From Mycobacterium heidelbergense (GTDB lineage: Bacteria > Actinomycetota > Actinomycetes > Mycobacteriales > Mycobacteriaceae), in NCBI RefSeq assembly GCF_010730745.1, contig NZ_AP022615.1, forward strand, positions 4,402,001 through 4,466,000: DNA of 64,000 nucleotides. The letters are read 5' to 3'. Of this stretch, positions 32,622 through 40,773 are shown one piece after another; the stretch's first letter is position 1, and every line of letters starts with the position of its first letter. The position numbers and the translations under genes were made by a program. Under the pieces are notes generated by a model, which had not been told where the DNA came from, made no database searches, and saw nothing but the letters and a program-made list of their open reading frames with translations.

Positions 32622-34190
32622 TCAGGCGATGTCGTCGAGCGCCCGATAGGCTGCGTTATAGCCGGGAGTGAACGTGATGCCCGGTCCGCCATGGCATCCC
32701 GCGCCGCCGAGGTAGAGGCCGGCGATCGGGATCGGACAATCGAGGAAGCCCGTGGGCCCGGGGCGATTGGGCCCCATCAGGTCCGGGTGCAACAGCCCGT
32801 GGCAGAAATCGCCGGCGGGAGCGCCGAACATGGTGTTCATGTGGTACGGCGCAAAGGTGATATGGCGGATCACGATGTCCTTGAAGTTCGGGGCGAACCT
32901 GGTGATCTTGTCGATAACGCGTTGTGCCATCTCGTTTTTCAGGTGGCCATGCTGGTCGCGGCCGGCCTCGACCGGGAAGGCGTAGGCGAAGGCGCTCGCG
33001 GCGTGTTTGCCGGGCGGCGCGAGGCCCGGATCGTGCACGGACGGGATCTGCAGGCCCATCGACGGGTTGCCCGGGACGACGCCCCGGCGGCAGGTCTCCC
33101 ACTGCAGCTGCTGCTCTTCCGGCGAGCCGAAGATGCCGACCGACTGTTGCATGCCGGCCTCGTTCAGCAGCTCGTGGGGCGGGGCGAATTCGGGCAGCCC
33201 GTCGAGGGCGAAGTGGATCTGCACGAAGGAGGCCCGGTGATCGCGGCCCGACACCCGTGAGACCAGTTCCGCCGGAACGTGTTCCGGCGCGATCAACTCG
33301 GTGAGGGTGACGTCGGGCGAAAGGTTGGACACCACGATCGGAGCGGTGATCGTCGACCCGTCACGCAGTCGTACGCCGGTCACCGCGTCGCGGTCGACGA
33401 GAATCTGCTCCGCCTTCGCGCGGAATCGGATCTCGCCGCCGTGGGCGATGAACAGCTCGCGCAGGTGCTCGGTGAGCGCGCCGATGCCGCCCTTGAGCTT
33501 GGTCATCATCGCCGCGCCGTCCTGGGGGACCGCCAGGGCGAACGCCAGGCAGGCGGCGCTGCCCGGCGTGTAGGGACCGCGGTAGGTGGAGTTGACGGCC
33601 AGAAACGCGAGCATCCCCCGCATGACCGCGTGCTTGTCCTTGTCGGGCAGGAATCGGTCGATCACATCCATCGCCGAGCCGAACAGCATTTCGTGAATCG
33701 CCCGGCGTTCGGCCTCGTTGGCCGCGCAGGCATACATCTCGTCGAGCGTCTTGGGCGGCTGGCGCACATCGAAGCGGCCCAACGCTTTTGCGGGCCCCTG
33801 GCTCCAGCCGATCAGCTCGGCCATGCCGGTGACGGCCTCGACGCCGTGCTTTTCGCCGAGGTGCGTCATCAGTTGGATCGGGTCGCGGTAGAAGACCATC
33901 GGCTCCTCGCCCGCTTCGCCGATGTTGGTGGACATCACCTCCGGCTCCACCGTGGGCAGCGTGTCGAGGCCGAGCTCCTTGGTGATCTGGCTCGCCGTCG
34001 GGAACTGCACCGAACCGGCGATCTCGTACCGGAAGCCGTCGATCAATTCGACGGTCGCGGCCATGCCCCCCGCGTAGGTGTTGGCTTCCAGGCACAGCGT
34101 GCGCAGGCCCGCGCGCTGTAGGACCGCGGCGGCGGTCAGTCCGTTGTGTCCGGCCCCGACGACGATCGCGTCATAGTCCGTCTTGCCCAT
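32622..34190 (-). CDS. FAD-dependent oxidoreductase, CrtI/phytoene desaturase-like
   Basis: The 522-residue flavoprotein has the dinucleotide-binding start DAIVVGAGHNGLTAAAVLQR with downstream Glu in LEANTYAGGMA. KLKGGIGALTEHLRELF lies in the middle, and the C-terminal FAD motif is GLYLGGAGCHGGPGITFTPG. This layout is that of the phytoene-desaturase/amine-oxidase-like NAD(P)/FAD proteins abundant in mycobacteria, most without known substrates. It is divergent from a TetR gene, and two matching palindromes in the shared gap suggest direct control by that TetR. It converges on lppC with a 3-base gap. Confidence 0.85.
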   Translation of the reverse strand: MGKTDYDAIVVGAGHNGLTAAAVLQRAGLRTLCLEANTYAGGMAATVELIDGFRYEIAGSVQFPTASQITKELGLDTLPTVEPEVMSTNIGEAGEEPMVFYRDPIQLMTHLGEKHGVEAVTGMAELIGWSQGPAKALGRFDVRQPPKTLDEMYACAANEAERRAIHEMLFGSAMDVIDRFLPDKDKHAVMRGMLAFLAVNSTYRGPYTPGSAACLAFALAVPQDGAAMMTKLKGGIGALTEHLRELFIAHGGEIRFRAKAEQILVDRDAVTGVRLRDGSTITAPIVVSNLSPDVTLTELIAPEHVPAELVSRVSGRDHRASFVQIHFALDGLPEFAPPHELLNEAGMQQSVGIFGSPEEQQLQWETCRRGVVPGNPSMGLQIPSVHDPGLAPPGKHAASAFAYAFPVEAGRDQHGHLKNEMAQRVIDKITRFAPNFKDIVIRHITFAPYHMNTMFGAPAGDFCHGLLHPDLMGPNRPGPTGFLDCPIPIAGLYLGGAGCHGGPGITFTPGYNAAYRALDDIA

Positions 34191-34232
34191 GATCCTGGTT
34201 CGTCCTCCCTCGGGCGAGCGCGTGCCAAGAAT

Positions 34233-34272
34233 ATGTCAGTACTGACATAATTGAAAGGTGTCAGTGCTGACG
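34233..34272. promoter_or_regulatory. Two TetR-type operators
   Basis: ATGTCAGTACTGACAT (34233-34248) is a perfect 16-base palindrome. TGTCAGTGCTGACG (34259-34272) is a near-identical second site, its centre 25 bases away. They lie in the gap between the divergent FAD oxidoreductase and TetR genes. Two copies in this position are the classic arrangement for a TetR repressor controlling itself and its neighbour. Confidence 0.8.
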
Positions 34273-34305
34273 GGTCGCGGAGGGCTGGGATACGATCGCG
34301 GCGAC

Positions 34306-34917
34306 ATGGCAGTGCTCGTTGGTAAGCCGACAAACCGTCACCAACAACGCCGGCGCTCGACGCACGAGGCGCTCCGCCAAGCGGCGTTGAAGAGCTTCGC
34401 CCGCAAGGGATTCGCGAACGTGACCGTGACCGAGCTGGCCCGCGAGGCCGGCGTCACCGAACGCACCTTCTTCCGCCATTTCCCGACCAAGGAGGCGGTG
34501 CTGTTCCAGGACTACGAGACGCACCTGGAATGGCTGGCCGAGGCGCTCGCGCGGCGTCCGGCCGCCGAGTCACTCTTCGACGCGGTGCTGGCGAGCGTCG
34601 CGGCGTTCCCGCACGACCTCGAAGTGGTGCGCCAGGCGGCGACGGCCCGCGCGGAGTTGATCAGCGCGGACCGCATCGCGAGCCACCTTCGGGTGGTGCA
34701 ATCGTCGTTCGCCCGAGTGCTGACCGGCTTCGTCAGGGACCGCAATTCGGACGTCCCGGGCATCGACCTCGGCGCAGAGGTCGCTGGCTCCGCTTTGGCC
34801 GCCGCCCTCGTTGTGGCAGTGGAGAATTGGGGCCGCAACGGCTGCGCGGGCGACCTGGGCGAGCTGGTGACCGCGAGCCTGGATCTGCTTCGTTCGGGCC
34901 TGGCGCCGCTCGCCTGA
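34306..34917 (+). CDS. TetR-family transcriptional regulator
   Basis: The 203-residue protein has an N-terminal TetR DNA-binding domain: HEALRQAALKSFARKGFANV, then VTELAREAGVTERTFFRHFP as the helix-turn-helix and recognition helix, then TKEAVLFQDYE. The rest is helical ligand-binding/dimer domain. I start at the ATG at 34306 (MAVLVGKPTNR), since the open frame upstream to 34258 would run through the second operator. Likely targets are itself and the divergent oxidoreductase. The ligand is unknown. Confidence 0.9.
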   Translation: MAVLVGKPTNRHQQRRRSTHEALRQAALKSFARKGFANVTVTELAREAGVTERTFFRHFPTKEAVLFQDYETHLEWLAEALARRPAAESLFDAVLASVAAFPHDLEVVRQAATARAELISADRIASHLRVVQSSFARVLTGFVRDRNSDVPGIDLGAEVAGSALAAALVVAVENWGRNGCAGDLGELVTASLDLLRSGLAPLA

Positions 34918-34924
34918 ACCGCGG

Positions 34925-35623
34925 CTAATGCAGGGGGGACCACTCCGACGTCCGCAGCAACCGGGTGGTCCACTGATCGCGCAGGTCGAGCGCGTCGTGC
35001 AACCAGGTCCCGGGGGCGCGGTACTCGGCGGGGATGTGGGTCCGGAGCAGATCCAGCAGCGCCTCGGGCCGGCTGATCCGCTGCATCAGGATCACCTCGC
35101 GGCGCACGTGGCTGCCGAGGGCGGGCTGGAATGCGGCGTGTATTGACAGCATGGACGACGGCTCTTCGAGGCTCTTGGCGTATACCTCACCGCATCTGAC
35201 GATGTATTCCTCGAACTTGTCCTCGTAGGGCCACATGGTGTCTTCCATGTAGAGGCTCATCTCGTGCTCTCGCCCGTCGACCGGAACCTCGTCGAGCGAG
35301 ACCTCCCTCAGCGGCGACCACGGGAGCGGCACCAGCAGCTTCGCGTCGACCTCATGGCGCAGCGCGTCGAGGTTGCGCATCCATTCCTGCAGGTCGCCCT
35401 TCTGGACCCGCTTGGTCAGTCGTTCCCATGCCGCGCCGTCGCGAACCGCGGTCACCGTGATCACGGTGTAGGCGGGGCCGCTGCCGTGCGCCTGGTTGGT
35501 GTACCACAGCAACCGGGCGTCGTCGCCCTCGGCGAGCATGGGCATCCAGCCCTCCCGAAATGCGGCCTCGAAGTCGTCTTCGGCGCGCCCGCGGACCTTG
35601 TGGACCTCGTGCATGAACAGCAC
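34925..35623 (-). CDS. Conserved hypothetical protein, possible dimeric alpha-beta barrel
   Basis: This 232-residue protein begins LFMHEVHKVRGRAEDDFEAA. The pattern V-H-x-V-R-G-x-x-x-x-F-E and later WYTNQAHGSGPAYTVITVT suggest two NIPSNAP/ABM-like ferredoxin-type subdomains, and the second half (MSLYMEDTMWPYEDKFEEYI) may repeat the pattern. I choose the GTG at 35623, because GGGAGGT sits seven bases upstream; the frame is open to 35641. It is divergent from the nitroreductase relic and converges on the TetR gene. A possible -10, TATACC, lies near 35683 on the minus strand. Function unknown. Confidence 0.65.
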   Translation of the reverse strand: MLFMHEVHKVRGRAEDDFEAAFREGWMPMLAEGDDARLLWYTNQAHGSGPAYTVITVTAVRDGAAWERLTKRVQKGDLQEWMRNLDALRHEVDAKLLVPLPWSPLREVSLDEVPVDGREHEMSLYMEDTMWPYEDKFEEYIVRCGEVYAKSLEEPSSMLSIHAAFQPALGSHVRREVILMQRISRPEALLDLLRTHIPAEYRAPGTWLHDALDLRDQWTTRLLRTSEWSPLH

Positions 35624-35795
35624 GCCCGTGACCTCCCACACCGGGCGCTGCCCGTCTGAACGCCCTTCGCCTCACGGACGGTATAACGAGGTCCGGATAT
35701 GCACAATTACGCACGGTGGGTGACCTAGACATTCGCGCCGAGAATCTGGTTTCCTCGGAGCGGTACTGGTCTTCACGGTCGAGCGGAAGGACCGG

Positions 35796-35927
35796 ATGGA
35801 CATCGCAGCGGTCGACGAATTGCTGACCACGACGCGCGCGGTGCGCAAACGCCTCGACCTGACCCGGCCGGTCCGTCGCGACGTGATACTCGAGTGCACC
35901 TATTGGGACGGCTGGGGAGAACGCTGA
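35796..35927 (+). pseudogene. Nitroreductase-family gene with large internal deletion
   Basis: The 43-codon frame begins MDIAAVDELLTTTRAVRKRL and DLTRPVRRDVILEC, the standard N-terminus of mycobacterial nitroreductase-family proteins (about 200 residues). It then jumps to TYWDGWGER and stop, which resembles the C-terminal end of the same family. The middle, with the FMN-binding core (normally starting LALQAPTGSN), is absent. The reading frame is kept, so a short peptide could still be made, but no enzyme. Its TGA overlaps the ATG of the next gene (TGATG). Confidence 0.6.
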
Positions 35928-36195
35928 TGCGGTCCTACACCGTGCGATTCCACGTCGATGCGCCGCCGAAGAAGGTCTGGCGCGTCCTGCACCCGCCGGC
36001 GCCGCCGAACGCCCCGCGGCCCCGGGTCCTCACGTGGCCCACCGGCAGCATGGAAATCCTCAACGAAGGCAACGAAGCCGGCGAGGGCCTGGTCCGCACC
36101 TGCATCTTCGAGGTGCCCAAGTACCTTCGCGCGACAACCTCGAAACGTACGAGCACGCGCTGGGCTACGCCGGCAAGGTACGCCGGCTGACCTAG
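35927..36195 (+). pseudogene. SRPBCC-family gene with internal deletion and frameshift
   Basis: The 5' part encodes a good SRPBCC N-terminus: YTVRFHVDAPPKKVWRVLHP, WPTGSMEILNEGNEAGEGLV, TCIFEVPKYL. After codon 66 the frame changes. In another frame the sequence continues DNLETYEHALGYAGKVRRLT and a TAG at 36193-36195, which looks like the C-terminal helix of the same family. About half the usual gene (about 480 bases) is therefore missing, together with the reading frame; in the original frame translation ends at 36190. It follows directly on the deleted nitroreductase gene. Confidence 0.6.
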
Positions 36196-36337
36196 GCCAG
36201 CTTTCGGGCCAGGCTTCGTTATCCCCCGACATCGCAACCGGTCTCGCCGCGGGTAGGTGCGCCGCGGCCGTCGTCGTCCCATCAATGTCAGACCCCCCGT
36301 GCATCGTGGCGGTAAGCACGATGAAAGGGGACTTGCA

Positions 36338-36820
36338 ATGTGCTGGATGTGTGACCACCCGGACAGCACCGTGGACGACTACCTCGACCTGATCCGCGGG
36401 AAGATCCGCGGCCGAGGCTGGACGGTGCAGTACGTCGAGGACGATCGGGTTCCGTACGCATACACCATCGGCCTCACCCGTCACGAGTTGCCCGAGTTCT
36501 TGATGACCGGCGTCTCGCCGCAGCGGGCGCTCGACCTGTTGGGCGGCATCGCCGACGCGGCGGCCGAGGTGGCCTGGGACGTCGACGCGCCCAAACCCGG
36601 CGCCCGGCTCACCCTCCCGGGCCCGACCCTTATCGAAGTCGTCGAGGTCGAACACCCCGACGTGCACATGAACGCCGCGATCGCCCTCTATGGCGGCGAC
36701 GTGCGGGGTCTGCAACTGGTGTGGGCCGACTGGCGTGGACGCTGGCCGTGGTCGCCGGGCTTCAACAACGGTCGAGGCAGGCAACCGGTGCTCGGGGTGC
36801 GGATGGCGCCACCGGCGTGA
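36338..36820 (+). CDS. DUF4262 domain protein
   Basis: The 160-residue protein matches the DUF4262 pattern: MCWMCDHPDSTVDDYLDLIR, then GWTVQYVEDDRVPYAYTIGL, HELPEFLMTGV, and later ALYGGDVRGLQLVWADWRG. The Cys-x-x-Cys-x-H start could bind metal or be redox active, but this is not established. AAAGGGGA before the ATG at 36338 supports the start. Function unknown; members are widespread in actinobacteria. Confidence 0.75.
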   Translation: MCWMCDHPDSTVDDYLDLIRGKIRGRGWTVQYVEDDRVPYAYTIGLTRHELPEFLMTGVSPQRALDLLGGIADAAAEVAWDVDAPKPGARLTLPGPTLIEVVEVEHPDVHMNAAIALYGGDVRGLQLVWADWRGRWPWSPGFNNGRGRQPVLGVRMAPPA

Positions 36821-36853
36821 AATGGGCTGCTCACCCCGGTAGGCTTCTGCTCT

Positions 36854-37318
36854 ATGGGGTTTAGGGCGGGAACACCCGTCGCGGCACGATTGGCCGCCGC
36901 CGGCCTGCTGCTGGCGGGCTGGGCCGCGTCCGCGGCTGTCGCCGGCGCCGACCCGGAGCCGACGCCGCCGCCCGCACCGAAGACGACCATCGACCACGAC
37001 GGCACGTACGCGGTGGGGACCGACATCGCGCCGGGCATATACAGCTCCGCGGGGCCCGTCGGCAACGGCACCTGCTACTGGAAGCGGCAGGGCAACCCCG
37101 ACGGCAACCTCATCGATAACGCCCTGAGCAAAAAGCCACAGGTCGTGCAGATCGATCCGACCGACAAATCGTTCAAGACGTCGGGCTGCCAGCCCTGGCA
37201 GCTGACTCCCGATGCCACTCCGCCCGCCAACACACCGCCTCCCGGTGTGCAGGGCACCCTCGGCATCCTCAACGGGCTGCTCGGCGGCCAGAATGGCCAG
37301 CAAGCCCCCCATCCCTGA
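36854..37318 (+). CDS. Secreted protein (Rv1906c-like)
   Basis: The 154-residue product has a signal peptide (RLAAAGLLLAGWAASAAVAGA, cut near residue 32), a Pro-rich linker, then a compact segment GTYAVGTDIAPGIYSSAG, followed by GTCYWKRQGN, and ends with GCQPWQL. The two cysteines probably form a disulfide. This G-T-Y-x-V-G-x-D-I-x-P-G-x-Y module recurs in actinobacterial exported proteins. A Pro/Gly tail follows. It lies 15 bases before the D-amino acid oxidase gene, as Rv1906c does before Rv1905c (from memory), so they may be co-transcribed. Confidence 0.75.
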   Translation: MGFRAGTPVAARLAAAGLLLAGWAASAAVAGADPEPTPPPAPKTTIDHDGTYAVGTDIAPGIYSSAGPVGNGTCYWKRQGNPDGNLIDNALSKKPQVVQIDPTDKSFKTSGCQPWQLTPDATPPANTPPPGVQGTLGILNGLLGGQNGQQAPHP

Positions 37319-37333
37319 CGGGAGCTTGCCGAC

Positions 37334-38296
37334 GTGGCGGGTGACCCGCAACAGATCGTCGTCGTCGGTGCCGGCGTCAGCGGATTGACGTCGGCCATAC
37401 GCCTGGCCGAGGCGGGCTGGCCGGTGCGGGTGTGGGCGGCGGCGATGCCGCGGCAGACGACCTCGGCCGTGGCCGGTGCGGTGTGGGCGCCGCCGCGGCC
37501 GGCCGAACGGGCCGCCACGACGCTGGGCTGGACCGAACACTCCCTACGGGTGTTTCGGGACCTGGCCAACGACCCCGGCACCGGGGTGCGGATGGCGCCG
37601 GCGCTGATCGTCGGCGAATTCATCGAGGCGACGTCGCCCGCGACCGGCCTGGTCCCCGACCTGCGGCCGGCCGACCCCGCCGACGTCCCGGAGGGCTACG
37701 GCACCGGCTTCCGCGCGACCTTGCCGATGATCGACATGCCGCGCTACCTCGCTTACCTGACACGGCGGCTGGCCGCCGCCGGCTGCCCAATCGAGGAGCG
37801 CCCGGTGCGGTCGCTGGCCGAGGCCGCCGACACCGCGCCGATAGTCGTCAACTGCGCCGGCCTCGCGGCCGGCGCGCTGGCGGGCGACGACACGGTGCGG
37901 CCGCTGTTCGGCCAGCACGTCGTCCTCACCAATCCCGGCCTGCGGCAACTGTTTCTGGAGATCAACGCTGGCCCGGAATGGACCTGCTACTTTCCCCACC
38001 CCGAGCGCGTGGTGTGCGGCGGCATCAGCATCCCCGGCCGCTGGGACACCACCCCGGACCCCGAGGTGAGCGATCGCATCCTGCGGCGCTGCCGCCTCGT
38101 CGAGCCCCGGCTCGGGGAGGCCGACGTGATCGAGACGATCACCGGGCTGCGCCCCGACCGCCCGTCGGTGCGCGTGGAGGTTGAGCCGCTCGGGCGGGCG
38201 CGGTGCGTCCACAACTACGGCCACAGCAGCAACGGCGTGACCTTGTCCTGGGGTTGCGCGCGCGACGTGGTGCGGCTGGTCGCGGACGATCGCTAG
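37334..38296 (+). CDS. aao: D-amino acid oxidase
   Basis: The 320-residue flavoenzyme fits D-amino acid oxidase, which converts D-amino acids to 2-oxo acids, ammonia and peroxide. It starts QQIVVVGAGVSGLTSAIRLA (FAD-binding G-x-G-x-x-G), has PRQTTSAVAGAVWAPP and VVNCAGLAAGALAG, and ends with the family signature region VHNYGHSSNGVTLSWGCA, where the G-H-S/x-G-x-G-x-T-L-S-W-G motif contacts the cofactor. The start is GTG at 37334. It may work with cycA (D-Ala/D-Ser uptake), although the genes are 35 kb apart. Confidence 0.9.
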   Translation: MAGDPQQIVVVGAGVSGLTSAIRLAEAGWPVRVWAAAMPRQTTSAVAGAVWAPPRPAERAATTLGWTEHSLRVFRDLANDPGTGVRMAPALIVGEFIEATSPATGLVPDLRPADPADVPEGYGTGFRATLPMIDMPRYLAYLTRRLAAAGCPIEERPVRSLAEAADTAPIVVNCAGLAAGALAGDDTVRPLFGQHVVLTNPGLRQLFLEINAGPEWTCYFPHPERVVCGGISIPGRWDTTPDPEVSDRILRRCRLVEPRLGEADVIETITGLRPDRPSVRVEVEPLGRARCVHNYGHSSNGVTLSWGCARDVVRLVADDR

Positions 38297-38343
38297 CCCT
38301 GTCGCGTGCTTCGGCGGCTATCCTCGCAAAGATAGCAACCGGT

Positions 38344-38399
38344 GAGCAGACGCAGACTCGCACAAACCGGCGCGGAAGAGTGCGATTCCGCGTCTGCTC
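38344..38399. repeat. Palindrome of family A (second copy), 16-base loop
   Basis: The left arm 38344-38363 (GAGCAGACGCAGACTCGCAC) is the same sequence as the left arm of the palindrome at 10392-10449 except for the last base. The right arm 38380-38399 differs from the exact complement at two positions. The loop is again 16 bases. It lies between the tandem genes aao and the enoyl-CoA hydratase. Confidence 0.75.
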
Positions 38400-38423
38400 G
38401 CCGTCCAGAGCGGGAGCTACGCG

Positions 38424-39206
38424 GTGAGCATCGACTACGCGCTGCGCGCCCACATCGCCACCATCACGATCAACCGCCCCGAGACGCGCAACTCGCTGGA
38501 CATGGAACACTTCCGCGATCTGGCCCACGCGTGGGCGGCGTTCCGCGACGAAACCCGCGCCTGGGTCGCGGTGGTCACCGGCGTCGGCCACGACTTCTGC
38601 ACCGGGGCCGACCTCAAGAAATTCATCCCGGAACTGACCGGCGAGCTGCCCAGGCCCGAGGGGTGGAACAAGGACGACGCCATCCACGCCGTTCTGCATC
38701 GCTTCCCGGTGTACAAGCCGATCGTCGCGGCCGTGAACGGCACCTGCGTCGCGGGCGGCTTCGAGATGTTGAGCTCCACCGACATCCGCGTCGCCGTGCC
38801 CGGGGCGCGGTTCGCGGTCATGGAGCCGAAGCGCGGCCTGTTCGCCGGCGGCGGAACCACCGTGCGGCTGCCGCGCCAGCTGCCCTACGCGTGGGCGATG
38901 GAGCTGCTGTTGACCGCCGACATGGTGGACGCGGAGCGGGCCCTGGCCATGGGGCTGATCAACCGCGTGGTCCCGGCGGACCGGCTGATGGACACCGCGT
39001 ACGACTACGCCGAACGCATCGCGGCCAACGCCCCGCTGGCGATCTCCGCGACGAAGCAGTCGGCCGTCGAGGGTTTGGCGCTCGACCTCGACGCGGCCTA
39101 CGACAACGAAACCCGGCACAGCGACCGGGTTTTCGCCACCGAGGACGCTAAAGAGGGGCCGCGCGCCTTCGCCGAGAAGCGACCGCCGCGGTGGCGGGCC
39201 CGCTGA
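38424..39206 (+). CDS. Enoyl-CoA hydratase/isomerase family protein (crotonase)
   Basis: The 260-residue crotonase-fold protein has IATITINRPETRNSLDMEHF, the first oxyanion/CoA-binding motif GHDFCTGADLKKF, and VAAVNGTCVAGGFEML with the second oxyanion glycine. Residue Glu appears in FAVMEPKRGLFAGGG, near where one catalytic Glu is expected; the usual second Glu is not obvious, so the reaction may be other than classic hydration. The GTG at 38424 has GGGAG eight bases upstream. It would act on acyl-CoA esters in the cytosol. It converges on a membrane-protein gene with a 4-base gap. Confidence 0.85.
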   Translation: MSIDYALRAHIATITINRPETRNSLDMEHFRDLAHAWAAFRDETRAWVAVVTGVGHDFCTGADLKKFIPELTGELPRPEGWNKDDAIHAVLHRFPVYKPIVAAVNGTCVAGGFEMLSSTDIRVAVPGARFAVMEPKRGLFAGGGTTVRLPRQLPYAWAMELLLTADMVDAERALAMGLINRVVPADRLMDTAYDYAERIAANAPLAISATKQSAVEGLALDLDAAYDNETRHSDRVFATEDAKEGPRAFAEKRPPRWRAR

Positions 39207-39210
39207 GCCG

Positions 39211-39612
39211 TCAGACCCGGGCGCGGCGGCCGGCGTCGCGAACCACCAGCGACAGCACCCAGCTCACGATCGACAACACGATGGCGGCCCAGATCGCCGT
39301 CCACCAGAAGTGGTCGATCTGCAGCCCCCAGTGCGTGGTGTGTTCGGTGATCCAGGCCGTGATCCACAACATCAACGCGTTGATGACGATGTGGATCAGG
39401 CCGAGGGTCAGGATGTACAGCGGGATCGACAGGAACTGGACGATCGGCTTGATGAATGCGTTGACCAGACCGAAGATCACCGCGACGACGAAGATGATGC
39501 CGACCCGCTCCAGCCTCGTGTCACCGCCGACGAAGCTGATCCCGTGCACGAAGAGCGTGACGATCCATAACGCGAATCCGGTCAATGCGGCGCGAAGCAG
39601 AAAAGGGCCCAT
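39211..39612 (-). CDS. Small phage-holin-4-like membrane protein
   Basis: The 133-residue protein has about four hydrophobic segments (FLLRAALTGFALWIVTLFV, VGIIFVVAVIFGLVNAF, LSIPLYILTLGLIHIVINAL, TAIWAAIVLSIVSWVLSLV) and a basic tail. The middle NAFIKPIVQFLSIPLYILTLG is the hallmark of the phage holin family 4 / YvlD-like membrane proteins found in many bacteria. There is no sign of a phage around it. The ATG at 39612 is preceded by an otherwise Arg-rich open frame to 39759 that I do not include. Rv1903 is the probable counterpart (from memory). Confidence 0.75.
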   Translation of the reverse strand: MGPFLLRAALTGFALWIVTLFVHGISFVGGDTRLERVGIIFVVAVIFGLVNAFIKPIVQFLSIPLYILTLGLIHIVINALMLWITAWITEHTTHWGLQIDHFWWTAIWAAIVLSIVSWVLSLVVRDAGRRARV

Positions 39613-39653
39613 GCGGGAGATCCTGCCACCGGTCCGGCCAAGAAGTAAGCCGG

Positions 39654-40721
39654 TCAGTTCAGGTTGTAGAAGCGCTGCGCGTTGCGGCCGCCGATCTTTT
39701 CGCGCGCCTCCTCGCTGATGTCGGCGCGGGTGCGCAGGTGCTTGGTGCTCTCCGGCCATTCGCCGTCCCAGTGCGGGTAATCGCTGGCGAACATGATGAA
39801 GTCGGCGCCGAGCACGTCGATCACGCCCGGCAAGATCGGTTCCTCGGGCTCACAGGTCACAAAGATGTTGCCCGCCTTGAGATATTCGTGCGGATCGCGG
39901 CGCCAGCCGCGCTCGACCCAATCCCCGCGCTTCTCGTAATGCTCGTGCAGGCGGTCGACGAAGAACGGCACCCAGCCCGCCCCCGCCTCGAGGAAGGCGA
40001 CCCGCAACCGCGGATGGCGCTCGAAGACGCCGCCGGAAACCAGCGCGGTCATCGCCGTCATCTGGTCGAACGGAAAGCTGATGCAGTGCACCTGGATGTA
40101 GTTGGTGAACCGGTCCACGCCGATCTTCGGCAGGTGGATGCCCGGGGCGCCGTGAATACCCAGCGGCATCTCGAGGTCGACGGCCGCGGCGTAGAACGGA
40201 TCCAGATCGGGGTGGTCGAGGTTGCGTGTCTTGAGCGCCGGCGGGACGAGGGTGGCCACCAGCCCGAGGTCCTTGGCCTCGGTCATGACGTCGATGGCCG
40301 CCCGGCCGTGCTCGATCGGGGCGACGGCGACGCCGCGCAACCGGCCACCCGACGAGGCGCAGTAATCCGCGATCCACTGGTTGTAGAGCCGCGAGAATCC
40401 CGCGGCGAATTCGGGGTCCTCCAGGCTGGGCGCGCACAGCCCCATGCTCGGGTACAGCACCATCGTGTCGATGTGGTCGCGGTCGGCGTCGACCAGCACG
40501 CCCTCGGGCGAGCGGCAATTGATGTCGGGTGCCTTGCTGAGGCCGTGCTCGGGCGGGCAGCCGGCTCCGGGGCCCTGGTCCTCCGGGTAGTTGCGGCCCT
40601 CGAGCGTCAGCCGCAACCGCCCGTCGGTGCTGGGTTTGACGTGTTCCGGCCAGCGTTTGATCGCTTCGATCGCCAGCGAGGAGTTCTCGGCGACGTGTCC
40701 ATCGGCGTCGATGATGCGCAT
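39654..40721 (-). CDS. Amidohydrolase-2 family metal-dependent hydrolase or decarboxylase
   Basis: The 355-residue TIM-barrel protein belongs to the amidohydrolase-2 (ACMSD-like) family. It has the N-terminal metal motif IIDADGHVAE (a D-x-D-x-H variant of H-x-H), GIHGAPGIH at strand 5, QVHCISFPFDQM, and the C-terminal FASDYPHWDGEWP, where the Asp is catalytic. Members hydrolyse or decarboxylate carboxylic-acid substrates using zinc or manganese. The substrate here is unknown. It is divergent from the NanT-like transporter gene, so substrate uptake and use might be linked. Confidence 0.85.
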   Translation of the reverse strand: MRIIDADGHVAENSSLAIEAIKRWPEHVKPSTDGRLRLTLEGRNYPEDQGPGAGCPPEHGLSKAPDINCRSPEGVLVDADRDHIDTMVLYPSMGLCAPSLEDPEFAAGFSRLYNQWIADYCASSGGRLRGVAVAPIEHGRAAIDVMTEAKDLGLVATLVPPALKTRNLDHPDLDPFYAAAVDLEMPLGIHGAPGIHLPKIGVDRFTNYIQVHCISFPFDQMTAMTALVSGGVFERHPRLRVAFLEAGAGWVPFFVDRLHEHYEKRGDWVERGWRRDPHEYLKAGNIFVTCEPEEPILPGVIDVLGADFIMFASDYPHWDGEWPESTKHLRTRADISEEAREKIGGRNAQRFYNLN

Positions 40722-40773
40722 GTATCGGCAACTTACTCTCGCGGAATGCCGCCCGGTACTGCACGATGCTGAC

